From the NCBI GenBank assembly GCA_028281495.1, contig JANQJU010000049.1:1-64000 (forward strand): a stretch of 64,000 nucleotides of DNA, read 5' to 3'. Position numbers and translations under genes: made by a program. The notes beneath the pieces are model-generated. The model had not been told where the DNA came from, did not search any database, and saw only the letters and a program-made list of their open reading frames with translations. The DNA comes from SAR324 cluster bacterium. Its GTDB lineage: Bacteria > SAR324 > NAC60-12. How positions within the stretch are numbered: the first letter of the stretch is position 1; each line of letters starts with the position of its first letter. Below, piece by piece: positions 45,399-52,675 of this stretch.

Positions 45399-46911
45399 GG
45401 ACAAATTGGGTACCTTGTTGGGGTGTTGTTTGTATCTCAATGCGTCCTTGTAGTGCTTCGATGCTGGATTTTACCACATCCATACCGATGCCTCTCCCTG
45501 AGACCGAACTCACCTCTTGTGCGGTGGAAAAACCCGGAGCAAAGATCAATTGCCACACCTCGTTATCCGTTAACTTTTGTTGGGAAGAAACAATACCGCG
45601 GTGTTGAGCATGCTGGAGGATCTTTTCTCGATCCAAACCGTGTCCATCGTCTTCAAGGGATATGTGTAGTTGTCCTTGGTTTTGCCGCGCTATTAACCGA
45701 ATCTGTCCGACTTCAGGTTTGTCAGCAGTTGCACGGATCTCTGGCGATTCAATGCCATGATCCACGGCGTTTCGAATGAGGTGGAGAAGGGGATCATTGA
45801 GTTGATCCACCAAGGTTTTTTCGATTTCTAGGGTTTCGCCCTGCAAGGTGACTTCAACCTGTTTGTTCAGACGTTGCGCGACATTGTAGGCCACTCGGCT
45901 CATCTTACGGAATGTCGGTTCTAATTCCACACAACGAAGTGAGTTGGCTGACTTCTGCAACAGCTGGACCTGTTGTTCCAATTCCAAGATCGCGTTGAGA
46001 CTGTCTCCTTTGATTAGGGACTGTACGGTTCTTTCCAAGATTTCTGTCTGGTCAACCAGATGGTTAACTTTGTTCAGTGGGAGCCGGATCTCTTGACGGC
46101 TACTCACGAGCACCGAAACATCCGATTCTGAGGAAGACACGAGGGGAGTGTTTTTCCCGGCTGCTCGTTGTTGGGCCAATGCTTTCTCGACGTCTTCTTG
46201 CTCAACCTCTCCCATACTCACCAATAATTGTCCCACAGGAATGTGTTGTTGTTCTAAAGCCAATTGCACGGCTTCCGGGGTGGTCACTCCCATTTCGACG
46301 AGCAGGTCTCCCAGGCTTTTTGCATCGTGTGTTTGTCCTGATGTGGTGGATGAGAGGGCAATCAATTGTTCCAGTCGTTTTTGGATCCCTTGGATATCAT
46401 GAAGCTGCATTTCATCGTTACCCGAAAGCGAAGCCACGCTTTGCAGCAATGTTTCGACTGTATGCAACAGAATTTTCACATGAGGACCTTGGATGTTTTG
46501 GTGGTCTGCTTTCATTGGCTCCAAAATCGATTCGACCATATGGGCAATGTTTTCGATCAACGTGAGGCCTACCGCACCGGCATTTCCCTTGAGCGTGTGG
46601 AAGTGGCGGAAGGCGGCTTCTATATATTGGGCCGGTGATGTTTCTTCCGAAGGAGTCTGGAGACCTTGGAGAGCATCTCCTGCATCAATCAAATGTTGGC
46701 CAGAATCTTCAACAAACTCTTGCAAAACATCTGCTTCCAAAGGAAATAATTGCGTTTCTTGAATCGCTTCGGCATGGCGGTCCAGATCTTTCAGAACGGC
46801 TTCTGCTTCTGATATGGTTTGGCGGTTGAGAGGGGTGGGGATGATTGCATTGAGTAGCTGCCGAATGGCTTCTCGACTACGGGTCGTCAGTTGTTCGAGT
46901 TCCTGTTCCAT
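45379..46911 (-). CDS. CheA-like HPt histidine kinase lacking a CheW domain
   Basis: A 510-residue cytosolic kinase. An HPt domain (about 60-180) has His105 in FHTLKGNAGAVG. Residues about 195-255 look like the helical MshEN/GspE N-terminal domain (LGDLLVEMGVTTPEAVQLALEQQ and again GQLLVSMGEVEQEDVEKAL), a type that in MshE binds cyclic di-GMP. Then come a CheA-like dimerisation region and the ATPase with HLIRNAVDHGIE, DDGHGLD and GRGIGMDVV. It stops at the end of the ATPase (FVLRFPLS): the CheW-like P5 domain of true CheA is missing. No obvious Shine-Dalgarno was checked for its ATG. Its 3' end overlaps rluD by 20 bp. Confidence 0.88.
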   Translation of the reverse strand: MEQELEQLTTRSREAIRQLLNAIIPTPLNRQTISEAEAVLKDLDRHAEAIQETQLFPLEADVLQEFVEDSGQHLIDAGDALQGLQTPSEETSPAQYIEAAFRHFHTLKGNAGAVGLTLIENIAHMVESILEPMKADHQNIQGPHVKILLHTVETLLQSVASLSGNDEMQLHDIQGIQKRLEQLIALSSTTSGQTHDAKSLGDLLVEMGVTTPEAVQLALEQQHIPVGQLLVSMGEVEQEDVEKALAQQRAAGKNTPLVSSSESDVSVLVSSRQEIRLPLNKVNHLVDQTEILERTVQSLIKGDSLNAILELEQQVQLLQKSANSLRCVELEPTFRKMSRVAYNVAQRLNKQVEVTLQGETLEIEKTLVDQLNDPLLHLIRNAVDHGIESPEIRATADKPEVGQIRLIARQNQGQLHISLEDDGHGLDREKILQHAQHRGIVSSQQKLTDNEVWQLIFAPGFSTAQEVSSVSGRGIGMDVVKSSIEALQGRIEIQTTPQQGTQFVLRFPLS

Positions 46912-47044
46912 ACTCTCCTGTCGTTGTGTTGAGGTTGCAGTTTTGCTCCACTCTGCCCCAACTGTTAGGGAACAACAAGTGGTAAGATATCATGACTTTC
47001 AGATTGTGAAGAGTTGACATAAAGTGCGTGCGATTCATCATATG

Positions 47045-47116
47045 TTTTGGATTTTTTTCAGGAGATTAACGATGCAACGATTTTGGATTTTTTTCAGGAG
47101 ATTGACGATGAAACAG
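47045..47116 (+). repeat. Tandem duplication of the creA ribosome site and start codon
   Basis: A 36-bp segment occurs twice head-to-tail, at 47045-47080 and 47081-47116, differing at only a few positions. Each copy contains TTTTGGATTTTTTTCAGGAG followed by a start codon (ATG at 47072 and 47108). Because 36 is a multiple of three, both ATGs are in the creA frame, so initiation at the first would add 12 residues in front of the signal peptide. Confidence 0.85.
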
Positions 47117-47581
47117 TTGTGGTTAGTTTTGACAATCGGATTGATTGGAACAGGAATAGTTTATGCCGAAGAGATTGGGAGCGTGAGCACGAAGTTCAAG
47201 CTGTTGGGATCCAATGACAAAATTGTGATCGAAGCCTTTGACGACCCCTTGATCAAAGGAGCAACCTGTTATTTGAGTCGTGCTAGAAAGGGCGGGGTTT
47301 CGGGGTCGCTTGGCTTGGCAGAAGACACCTCAGATGCGTCTTTGGCGTGTCGACAAGTCGGCCCGATTCAATTGCCGGAATCCATCAAATCTGGAAAATC
47401 GGATGGGGACACTGTATTCAAGGCCAGCCAATCGATTCTGTTCAAAACCATGCAAGTCGTTCGCTATTACGATGCCAAGCGCAATACCCTAGTGTACCTG
47501 ACGTATAGCGATAAAATCATTGATGGCTCCCCTAAAAACAGCGTGTCGGCCATCCCCATCATGCCTTGGCCTGCCCAATGA
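47108..47581 (+). CDS. creA: CreA family protein
   Basis: A 157-residue exported protein of the CreA family, a small envelope protein of unknown biochemical role found widely in proteobacteria. The signal peptide spans roughly residues 1-22 and ends GIVYA. Typical CreA features follow: IGSVSTKFKLLGSNDKIVIEAFDDP, the paired cysteines in GATCYLSRA and SLACRQVG, and the C-terminal YYDAKRNTLVYLTYS. I take the second of two duplicated starts (47108, CAGGAG upstream) because it begins directly at the signal peptide. It lies between two CheA-like kinase genes transcribed the other way. Confidence 0.9.
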   Translation: MKQLWLVLTIGLIGTGIVYAEEIGSVSTKFKLLGSNDKIVIEAFDDPLIKGATCYLSRARKGGVSGSLGLAEDTSDASLACRQVGPIQLPESIKSGKSDGDTVFKASQSILFKTMQVVRYYDAKRNTLVYLTYSDKIIDGSPKNSVSAIPIMPWPAQ

Positions 47582-47651
47582 ACGAGTCCGAGCACGTTTA
47601 TTTTGATTTACTCTAATTTTCTCTACGTCGTGTCTCTATCGAGCCAAGAAA

Positions 47652-50222
47652 TTAGAGTTGAAAACCCGACTCTTTTGGCAAACAGATGATTTGCTTGAAG
47701 GGTCGGAAAGCCTGATTCCGAGTGGATTCGTCCAGCAATTCAATAACGATGTTTCCCCCCTGATGTTGGAGGAAACGCTTGACAGCATCCATCCCCACAC
47801 CTCGGCCCGAAATAGAAGTCACGGTTTCTGTTGTTGTCATTCCGGATTGAAAGATGAAGTCGGCCGCAGCTTCATCGGGCACTGCTACCGTTTCTTTCAC
47901 CCATCCTTCTTGTTGAGCTTTTTCGCGTAGACGTTCTAACCCCAGACCCCGTCCGTCATCCTGAAAGTGAATTTCAACAAATTGGTCGCTCGTTTGGAGG
48001 GAGAGTTCCATCACCCCCTGTTCTGGTTTTTGAAGTTGTAGGCGTTCCGAGGGAGATTCCAATCCATGATCTAGTGAATTGCGAAAAATGTGCATGAACA
48101 CGTCTTTGAGCGTGGGGATGACACCCTGCGAAAAACGAATTTGGGAATCTGCCAGGATCACACGAGGTTCTGCTTTTCCCAAATCGTGAGCGAGGCGAGG
48201 GAGATCCTGAATCAAATCCTCAAGAATACTTTCCAGAGTCTCCGAACCAATCGCTTGGAAAACTTGTTCGATGGCCTGAATGGTTTGTGTCAGATCGTCC
48301 AAGCTGTTTTTATTGGTATCGGTTAAATAACTCCGTAGTTTTTCCATCAGATATTGATCCCAATAGACGCCCTGCGACTGTTTTGCAAAATCCCCTAACT
48401 TGGTTCGGAAAACCTGTTCGTATTTTTCGATGTGAGCTTGGGTTTGCCGGAGTTCTTCTAGCAGTTGGATTTGGTCCCAGGGGAGATCGTCTTCTTTTCT
48501 CAACTGATCATAGGTTTGTTCTGCTTGATGGACCGCATCGGTCAGTTGCAAAAGGCCATACATCCGTGCATTGCCTTTGATGGTATGCATATTGCGGAAT
48601 AGAGACGCCAACACTTCCATCTCTTTGGCAGGGGTCGATTGGATCAATTGCTCGTTTTCTTGGAGAAATTGATGGGAGGTCTGGAGGAAGGTTTCAAACT
48701 TGTGTTGCTGCAAAGCCAGGATTTGGCCAATGATTTCCAGCTCATGTCGTTGTTGTTCGGCAGCCTCTTGCAATCCCCGCAGTTCGGTTGCGTCGCGTAG
48801 TGTCACCATGATCTTCTCGATGGAATCGTCTTCCGCCACAATGGGGTCCCACTCGAGTTCAAGTATCTTTTTATGGTCATCTGAAAACGTTGCAAGGATT
48901 TCAGGAACCAGGAGGTGTTTGTTGAAATCAAACATCATTGCGTCGGAACCGATCAAACTATCCAAGGTCGTCTGAATTTGATGGATTTGATCCGGACCTA
49001 GATCCGCATTTGCAAACAAAAGATCGACCGCTGGTTGTCCTGCGACTTCCTCCACTTCAAGAATATTACGCACGAATGCCGAGTATTCCGGATGGATGCG
49101 ACCACTTTCGAGAATTGTGAACACACCTTGATGCATATTTTGCAGCATGCTGTTGATGTCGTTCGTCTTTTGTTTCAGTTGAGCGGTGCGTTCGGCAACT
49201 TTCTGTTCGAGCGTTCGGTTCTGCTCTTGAATCAGGCCCAGCATTTCTTGAATGGCACCGCGCATGTTAGCAAAACTGCGTGCTAAGCTGCCCAATTCAT
49301 CTTGCCGGTCTGTTTCAATGCTTTTATTCCAATTGCCTTGAGCCAATTCGTCAGCAACCTCTTTCAAGCGATTTAACGGACGAATCACGGTGGAAAATGC
49401 CACAAACGCTACTGCCACCAGCAACACCAAAAACTGGATCAAAGCCTCAATGAGGCTAGCGATGAAAGCATCGCGTATCTCTTGATCGATTTTTTGCTCC
49501 AGAGCTTGAGTCTCTTTAGCCACGAGATCTTGTCCGGCCTGACGGATGCTTTCTAAGCGGGTATTGCTGTAATAAATAGTGATCGTTCCAAATTCCTCCC
49601 GGTTCTTTTTTTCAACCTTGAGCAAACCAGGGCGGAGCTGGCTGAGATCCTCCAAAAATTCCAAAGATCCGAATTCATTTTTCTGAAACCCGGTATACCG
49701 TTTGCCATCCTCGGTTTGGACCCAAATTGCGACCAAATCCGGTTCCTGCAATATCGAACGCACAACGATTGTAACCAAATCGTTGGCGGAATCCGCGACC
49801 TGTTTTTTATGAATTTGCGTAAAGTGAATGTACTTCCGTGCACAACGAACCAATCGCCTACCCTCATGCTGAAAGCAGGTTTGCATCCCTTCTAAAATCT
49901 TGGCATCGTCTCGTTCGATCAAAGTGGCAGCGCGCATTTCGTTTAAAGGCACTTCTGCCAATAAAGTGATCATGTCCAGTTTGGGTTTTAAGCTTGCCTG
50001 AAGGTTTGCTGCTGCATTTTGATACTGTTCCTCATAAACAGCGAGCAATTGGGCTTTCTGTTCATCACCTTTGGCTTGAATCGATTCTTGAGTTTTTTGA
50101 ATCTCATACCAGCTGCTCACCACGAATACGGATAATAAGACAATAGTGATGCTGGATAGAATTTTCGTGGTAATTGTCCATCGTAGTGAAAACCGTTTCC
50201 GGCTTTGATTTGTTATGCTCAT
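47652..50222 (-). CDS. Membrane-bound HAMP/HPt histidine kinase without CheW domain
   Basis: An 856-residue inner-membrane kinase. Transmembrane helices at about 20-38 and 258-280 enclose a periplasmic sensor domain, followed by HAMP (about 280-335), a coiled coil and a PAS-like region (about 360-480). Next is an HPt domain with His546 in MHTIKGNARMYG and an ATPase with HIFRNSLDHGLE, DDGRGLG and GRGVGMDAV. As in the kinase at 45379, the phosphorylated His is in an HPt rather than a HisKA domain and no CheW-like domain follows. GGGGGGAG precedes the ATG. The upstream region carries two identical 14-bp palindromes that may control it. The receiver partner is unknown. Confidence 0.88.
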   Translation of the reverse strand: MSITNQSRKRFSLRWTITTKILSSITIVLLSVFVVSSWYEIQKTQESIQAKGDEQKAQLLAVYEEQYQNAAANLQASLKPKLDMITLLAEVPLNEMRAATLIERDDAKILEGMQTCFQHEGRRLVRCARKYIHFTQIHKKQVADSANDLVTIVVRSILQEPDLVAIWVQTEDGKRYTGFQKNEFGSLEFLEDLSQLRPGLLKVEKKNREEFGTITIYYSNTRLESIRQAGQDLVAKETQALEQKIDQEIRDAFIASLIEALIQFLVLLVAVAFVAFSTVIRPLNRLKEVADELAQGNWNKSIETDRQDELGSLARSFANMRGAIQEMLGLIQEQNRTLEQKVAERTAQLKQKTNDINSMLQNMHQGVFTILESGRIHPEYSAFVRNILEVEEVAGQPAVDLLFANADLGPDQIHQIQTTLDSLIGSDAMMFDFNKHLLVPEILATFSDDHKKILELEWDPIVAEDDSIEKIMVTLRDATELRGLQEAAEQQRHELEIIGQILALQQHKFETFLQTSHQFLQENEQLIQSTPAKEMEVLASLFRNMHTIKGNARMYGLLQLTDAVHQAEQTYDQLRKEDDLPWDQIQLLEELRQTQAHIEKYEQVFRTKLGDFAKQSQGVYWDQYLMEKLRSYLTDTNKNSLDDLTQTIQAIEQVFQAIGSETLESILEDLIQDLPRLAHDLGKAEPRVILADSQIRFSQGVIPTLKDVFMHIFRNSLDHGLESPSERLQLQKPEQGVMELSLQTSDQFVEIHFQDDGRGLGLERLREKAQQEGWVKETVAVPDEAAADFIFQSGMTTTETVTSISGRGVGMDAVKRFLQHQGGNIVIELLDESTRNQAFRPFKQIICLPKESGFQL

Positions 50223-50272
50223 GACTCCCCCCCGGTTGTCTAGAATTAATAAATTGCCTGAAAATATGATTC

Positions 50273-50286
50273 TGACAACGTTGTCA
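50273..50286. promoter_or_regulatory. LacI-family-like operator, site 1
   Basis: TGACAACGTTGTCA is a perfect 14-bp palindrome with a central CG, the form of many LacI/GalR-family operators. It lies about 50 bp upstream of the kinase start. An identical copy lies 68 bp away. No LacI-family gene is present in the window. Confidence 0.6.
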
Positions 50287-50340
50287 TTTTTCTTAAGACC
50301 TCTCTGAGAGTGATTGTTTCAATCAATTGCTTTTGACAAA

Positions 50341-50354
50341 TGACAACGTTGTCA
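50341..50354. promoter_or_regulatory. LacI-family-like operator, site 2
   Basis: A second exact copy of TGACAACGTTGTCA, 68 bp from the first (about six and a half helical turns). TTGACA at 50333-50338 lies directly next to it, but no matching -10 at normal spacing is obvious. Two identical palindromes at this distance suggest cooperative or looped binding of one regulator. Confidence 0.6.
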
Positions 50355-50786
50355 TAGCTTGACTGGAAAGAAATTTCACAATCGATCTAAGATGTCAAGA
50401 GCTTTGCTGGTTATGGAACACCATTGAACGTGCTTCATCCTTTCGCATTCAACTAACCGTCGCTCTTAAGAATCTTAATTTCATACTACATGGTCGATTT
50501 ATGCCAAATAGAACACATTTTAGGTTGAGTTATTTCCTTTTCCCACAAAAATTCCTAACCTAAATTGGATTATTTACTGATATCCACCGCAAATTTCTTG
50601 CGACATGGCAGAGGAAAGATTCCCTGAAAGCCAGAAAATGAAAGGGTAAAAAGGGGACATCCGAATCAAGTGACCCCCGAACCTTCAAGAAGTTAGTCCT
50701 AACTTTAACTTCTTTCCTAATTTTTATCGTCAGAAAAAAGCTTGCAATCGGATTGAGTTTATTTATCTTATTTTTGCAACAATATT

Positions 50787-50800
50787 ATCCTATATAGGAT
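50787..50800. promoter_or_regulatory. AT-rich 14-bp palindrome
   Basis: ATCCTATATAGGAT is a perfect palindrome. Its half ATCCTA(T/G)ATA recurs at 50869 and 50909, suggesting a binding site and two related sites in front of the metalloprotease gene. Confidence 0.5.
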
Positions 50801-50867
50801 CTTATTGCTTCACTTTCGATCAAGAAAATGAATGATCGAAACGGCTTGCTCCTTTTTTGAATTTGAT

Positions 50868-50920
50868 AATCCTAGATAAATTCTTGTCCTCGAAAGAATT
50901 TATCGGCAATCCTATATAAA
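50868..50920. repeat. Hairpin between near-identical direct repeats
   Basis: GATAAATTCTT (50875-50885) pairs perfectly with AAGAATTTATC (50894-50904) around an 8-base loop. The element is flanked by AATCCTAGATAAA (50868-50880) and AATCCTATATAAA (50908-50920), which differ at one base. The repeats share their core with the palindrome at 50787. Confidence 0.6.
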
Positions 50921-51030
50921 CATTCTATTTTTTGTTTAATTTGGATGATCTAAATTCAAATTTAGGAATATTAGAAGAGTTTTATTAAGTTAAAATTATT
51001 TCCATAGTTATTATCGATTGAATTGATATT

Positions 51031-51079
51031 GTCTCGCGAACTCCGCTTGAAGCCGTAAAGACGAGACGGATTTCGAGAC
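51031..51079 (+). promoter_or_regulatory. Candidate switching leader RNA upstream of the metalloprotease
   Basis: GTCTCG (51031-51036) can pair with either of two CGAGAC copies, at 51062-51067 or 51074-51079. In the second case CCGT (51053-51056) can also pair with ACGG (51066-51069), which overlaps the first copy, so the two foldings exclude each other. A short AGGC/GCCT hairpin follows at 51137-51150. The gene starts at 51178 with AGGAG upstream. I recognise no known riboswitch class; this is a structural inference. Confidence 0.35.
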
Positions 51080-51177
51080 CTAATTGATCTGATAAAGGCG
51101 ATGTTGTTTTGAAACCCTAAGGATCTGGTGTGATTGAGGCAGCATAGCCTATTAATCTATATTTATAGGAGAAATCC

Positions 51178-52404
51178 ATGAAGTTTAAATTTGGTTTATT
51201 GATGGCTGCGTCCATCTTTTTGAGCGCAACAAGTTTTGCTCAACATTCTTCCAATACCACTTATATATGGGGTGGCGCTTACGCGAAAGGTACCAGTTTC
51301 CGATTATTTTTGGTTGGCAACAATGCCATCAAAGACCTTTGGGATAAGACGCTTTCGCAAATTGCCCATCACACTCCTATTTCCAAAGTATCGTCCGGAG
51401 GCGTTCAGATCTTTGCCGCGGAATACTGCAATTCGAACACCAATGTGTTGGGATATCATAATCATGACAACACTCTCGTTGTGGATACATCGTTCCCCAA
51501 TGCGCTTAAGCACACGGGTGGAGCAAACGCTTATATCAATACGTGCAACACGGCTTGGTCGAGCAATAGTTCCACACGAGAGATTCAGTATCGTCATACC
51601 ATGATGCATGAGTTGGGACATGTGTTTGGTTTGGAGCATGTGACCGACATCAACGAAGTAATGATTCCTACCGGCCCTCGAGACTATTGTACTGGTGCTT
51701 GGGGGGTGGGACCTTTCATCAATAACTGTCCAACCTACTGGTTAGATTTTGCTCTGACGAATTGGTACCTCCACGGAATCACCAATCGAAGCTTGTCGGC
51801 AGGTCGGGCCGCTTCTAGCCGAACTTTAGCCAAAAACGGCAAAGAGGTTAAACCGGTCATGCATTTTGAAAAAGCACGATCTTTCACCGACACGGATCAA
51901 TTGTTGGCCGAGGCCGAGCTGGTTGTTCGTGGTGTTGTAGAACAGCGCTTTCCGTCTCGCCCTGAACCCCTCCTCTTCAAAAGAGATGACGGAAAATTTG
52001 AAGCCGTTGGGCGGCAACAATGGGTGAGAAACTCTAGTGTGAGCGTGAAAGAAGTATTAGCGGGCGACAGCACCAGCGCCGGGGATACGATCTTGATCAA
52101 GCAGTTCAGTGATGAAGTCAAAGGTCGTTCTATCGAAGCCAACGTGGTGTGGTTGAAGAAGAATCAAGAGGTTCTGCTTTATTTGAAAAAAGAACGCGAC
52201 GTGTTTGGCGATGAAACTGGTGAATACTATATTGTGGGAATCAGTGACGGCTTGTTCGTTTTAAACAATGGTCAAATCAAGACCGGTTTTCAATTGCTGG
52301 CTGAAAAGCTTCCCCATGATCACGATGATGAGTTCAACTTAGAAATCAATACACCGGTAGGCTATACCAATTTTGTGAGACAAAAGGCTCGTAGCTTGAA
52401 ATAA
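51178..52404 (+). CDS. Secreted metzincin (matrixin-like) metalloprotease
   Basis: A 408-residue exported protease. The signal peptide ends about residue 21 (TSFA). The zinc motif is HELGHVFGLEH (His144, Glu145, His148, His154), with a likely Met-turn at Met162 in EVMIPTG. Cysteines at 84, 123 and around 171 and 185 could form disulfides. Residues about 225-400 are a separate beta-rich domain with RGVVEQRFPSR and SVKEVLAGD segments, of unknown role. The protein should act outside the cytoplasm; the substrate is unknown. AGGAG is well placed. A terminator-like hairpin follows, and the next gene encodes a DUF4157 protein with a second, different zinc motif. Confidence 0.88.
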   Translation: MKFKFGLLMAASIFLSATSFAQHSSNTTYIWGGAYAKGTSFRLFLVGNNAIKDLWDKTLSQIAHHTPISKVSSGGVQIFAAEYCNSNTNVLGYHNHDNTLVVDTSFPNALKHTGGANAYINTCNTAWSSNSSTREIQYRHTMMHELGHVFGLEHVTDINEVMIPTGPRDYCTGAWGVGPFINNCPTYWLDFALTNWYLHGITNRSLSAGRAASSRTLAKNGKEVKPVMHFEKARSFTDTDQLLAEAELVVRGVVEQRFPSRPEPLLFKRDDGKFEAVGRQQWVRNSSVSVKEVLAGDSTSAGDTILIKQFSDEVKGRSIEANVVWLKKNQEVLLYLKKERDVFGDETGEYYIVGISDGLFVLNNGQIKTGFQLLAEKLPHDHDDEFNLEINTPVGYTNFVRQKARSLK

Positions 52405-52416
52405 GTCGAGCATCCG

Positions 52417-52438
52417 TGGCGTTTCCAACGCCATTTTG
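52417..52438 (+). terminator. Rho-independent terminator after the metalloprotease gene
   Basis: TGGCGTT (52417-52423) and AACGCCA (52427-52433) form a 7-bp stem with a 3-base loop, followed at once by TTTT. It lies 12 bases after the stop codon and separates the protease from the DUF4157 gene. Confidence 0.75.
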
Positions 52439-52453
52439 ATCTCAAACGAAACG

Positions 52454-52600
52454 ATGCCGTCTCAGGACAAATCCTTTTTGTTGGACTTCGATGGGGCGGT
52501 ATCAAAGACTTTAAATGCGAAAACGCATTTGGAAAATACCAAGGTGGCGCAAGAGCATTTGAACCGTGCTTGTAAGCAAATCAAACCGCAATCCCTGTAA
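52454..52600 (+). CDS. Possible small protein (48 residues)
   Basis: An ATG frame of 48 codons fits between the metalloprotease terminator and the DUF4157 gene. It begins MPSQDKSFLLDFDGAVSK and continues as a charged amphipathic helix (HLENTKVAQEHLNRACKQI). No Shine-Dalgarno is visible. DFDGAV recalls a HAD phosphatase start, so it could be a gene remnant. Coding status is doubtful. Confidence 0.25.
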   Translation: MPSQDKSFLLDFDGAVSKTLNAKTHLENTKVAQEHLNRACKQIKPQSL

Positions 52601-52638
52601 TCTCTTGTAATTGCCTCAATCGCTACCCCCGCGATACT

Positions 52639-52671
52639 ATCCTTTGGTCTCTACCACCGTAGCCAAAGGAT
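52639..52671 (+). promoter_or_regulatory. Hairpin that would hide the DUF4157 ribosome binding site
   Basis: ATCCTTTGG (52639-52647) pairs perfectly with CCAAAGGAT (52663-52671). The second arm contains the AAAGGA Shine-Dalgarno, five bases before the ATG at 52676. If the hairpin forms in the mRNA, translation would be blocked until it is opened, for example by temperature, a small RNA or a protein. Confidence 0.5.
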
Positions 52672-52675
52672 CATC

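Larger units (their letters stand above)
50223..51177. other. Long AT-rich intergenic region with several palindromes
   Basis: 955 bp lie between the divergent membrane kinase and metalloprotease genes, much longer than other gaps here and clearly AT-rich. It contains two identical 14-bp palindromes, a different 14-bp palindrome, a hairpin flanked by near-identical direct repeats, and a possible structured leader next to the protease gene. I found no convincing reading frame or tRNA. Promoters for both genes should lie here. Confidence 0.6.

Noticed and set aside
51031..51177. Cyclic-di-GMP (GEMM) or other known riboswitch
   Set aside because: The conserved GEMM core segments are not present, and I could not match any other class; kept only as an unnamed candidate.
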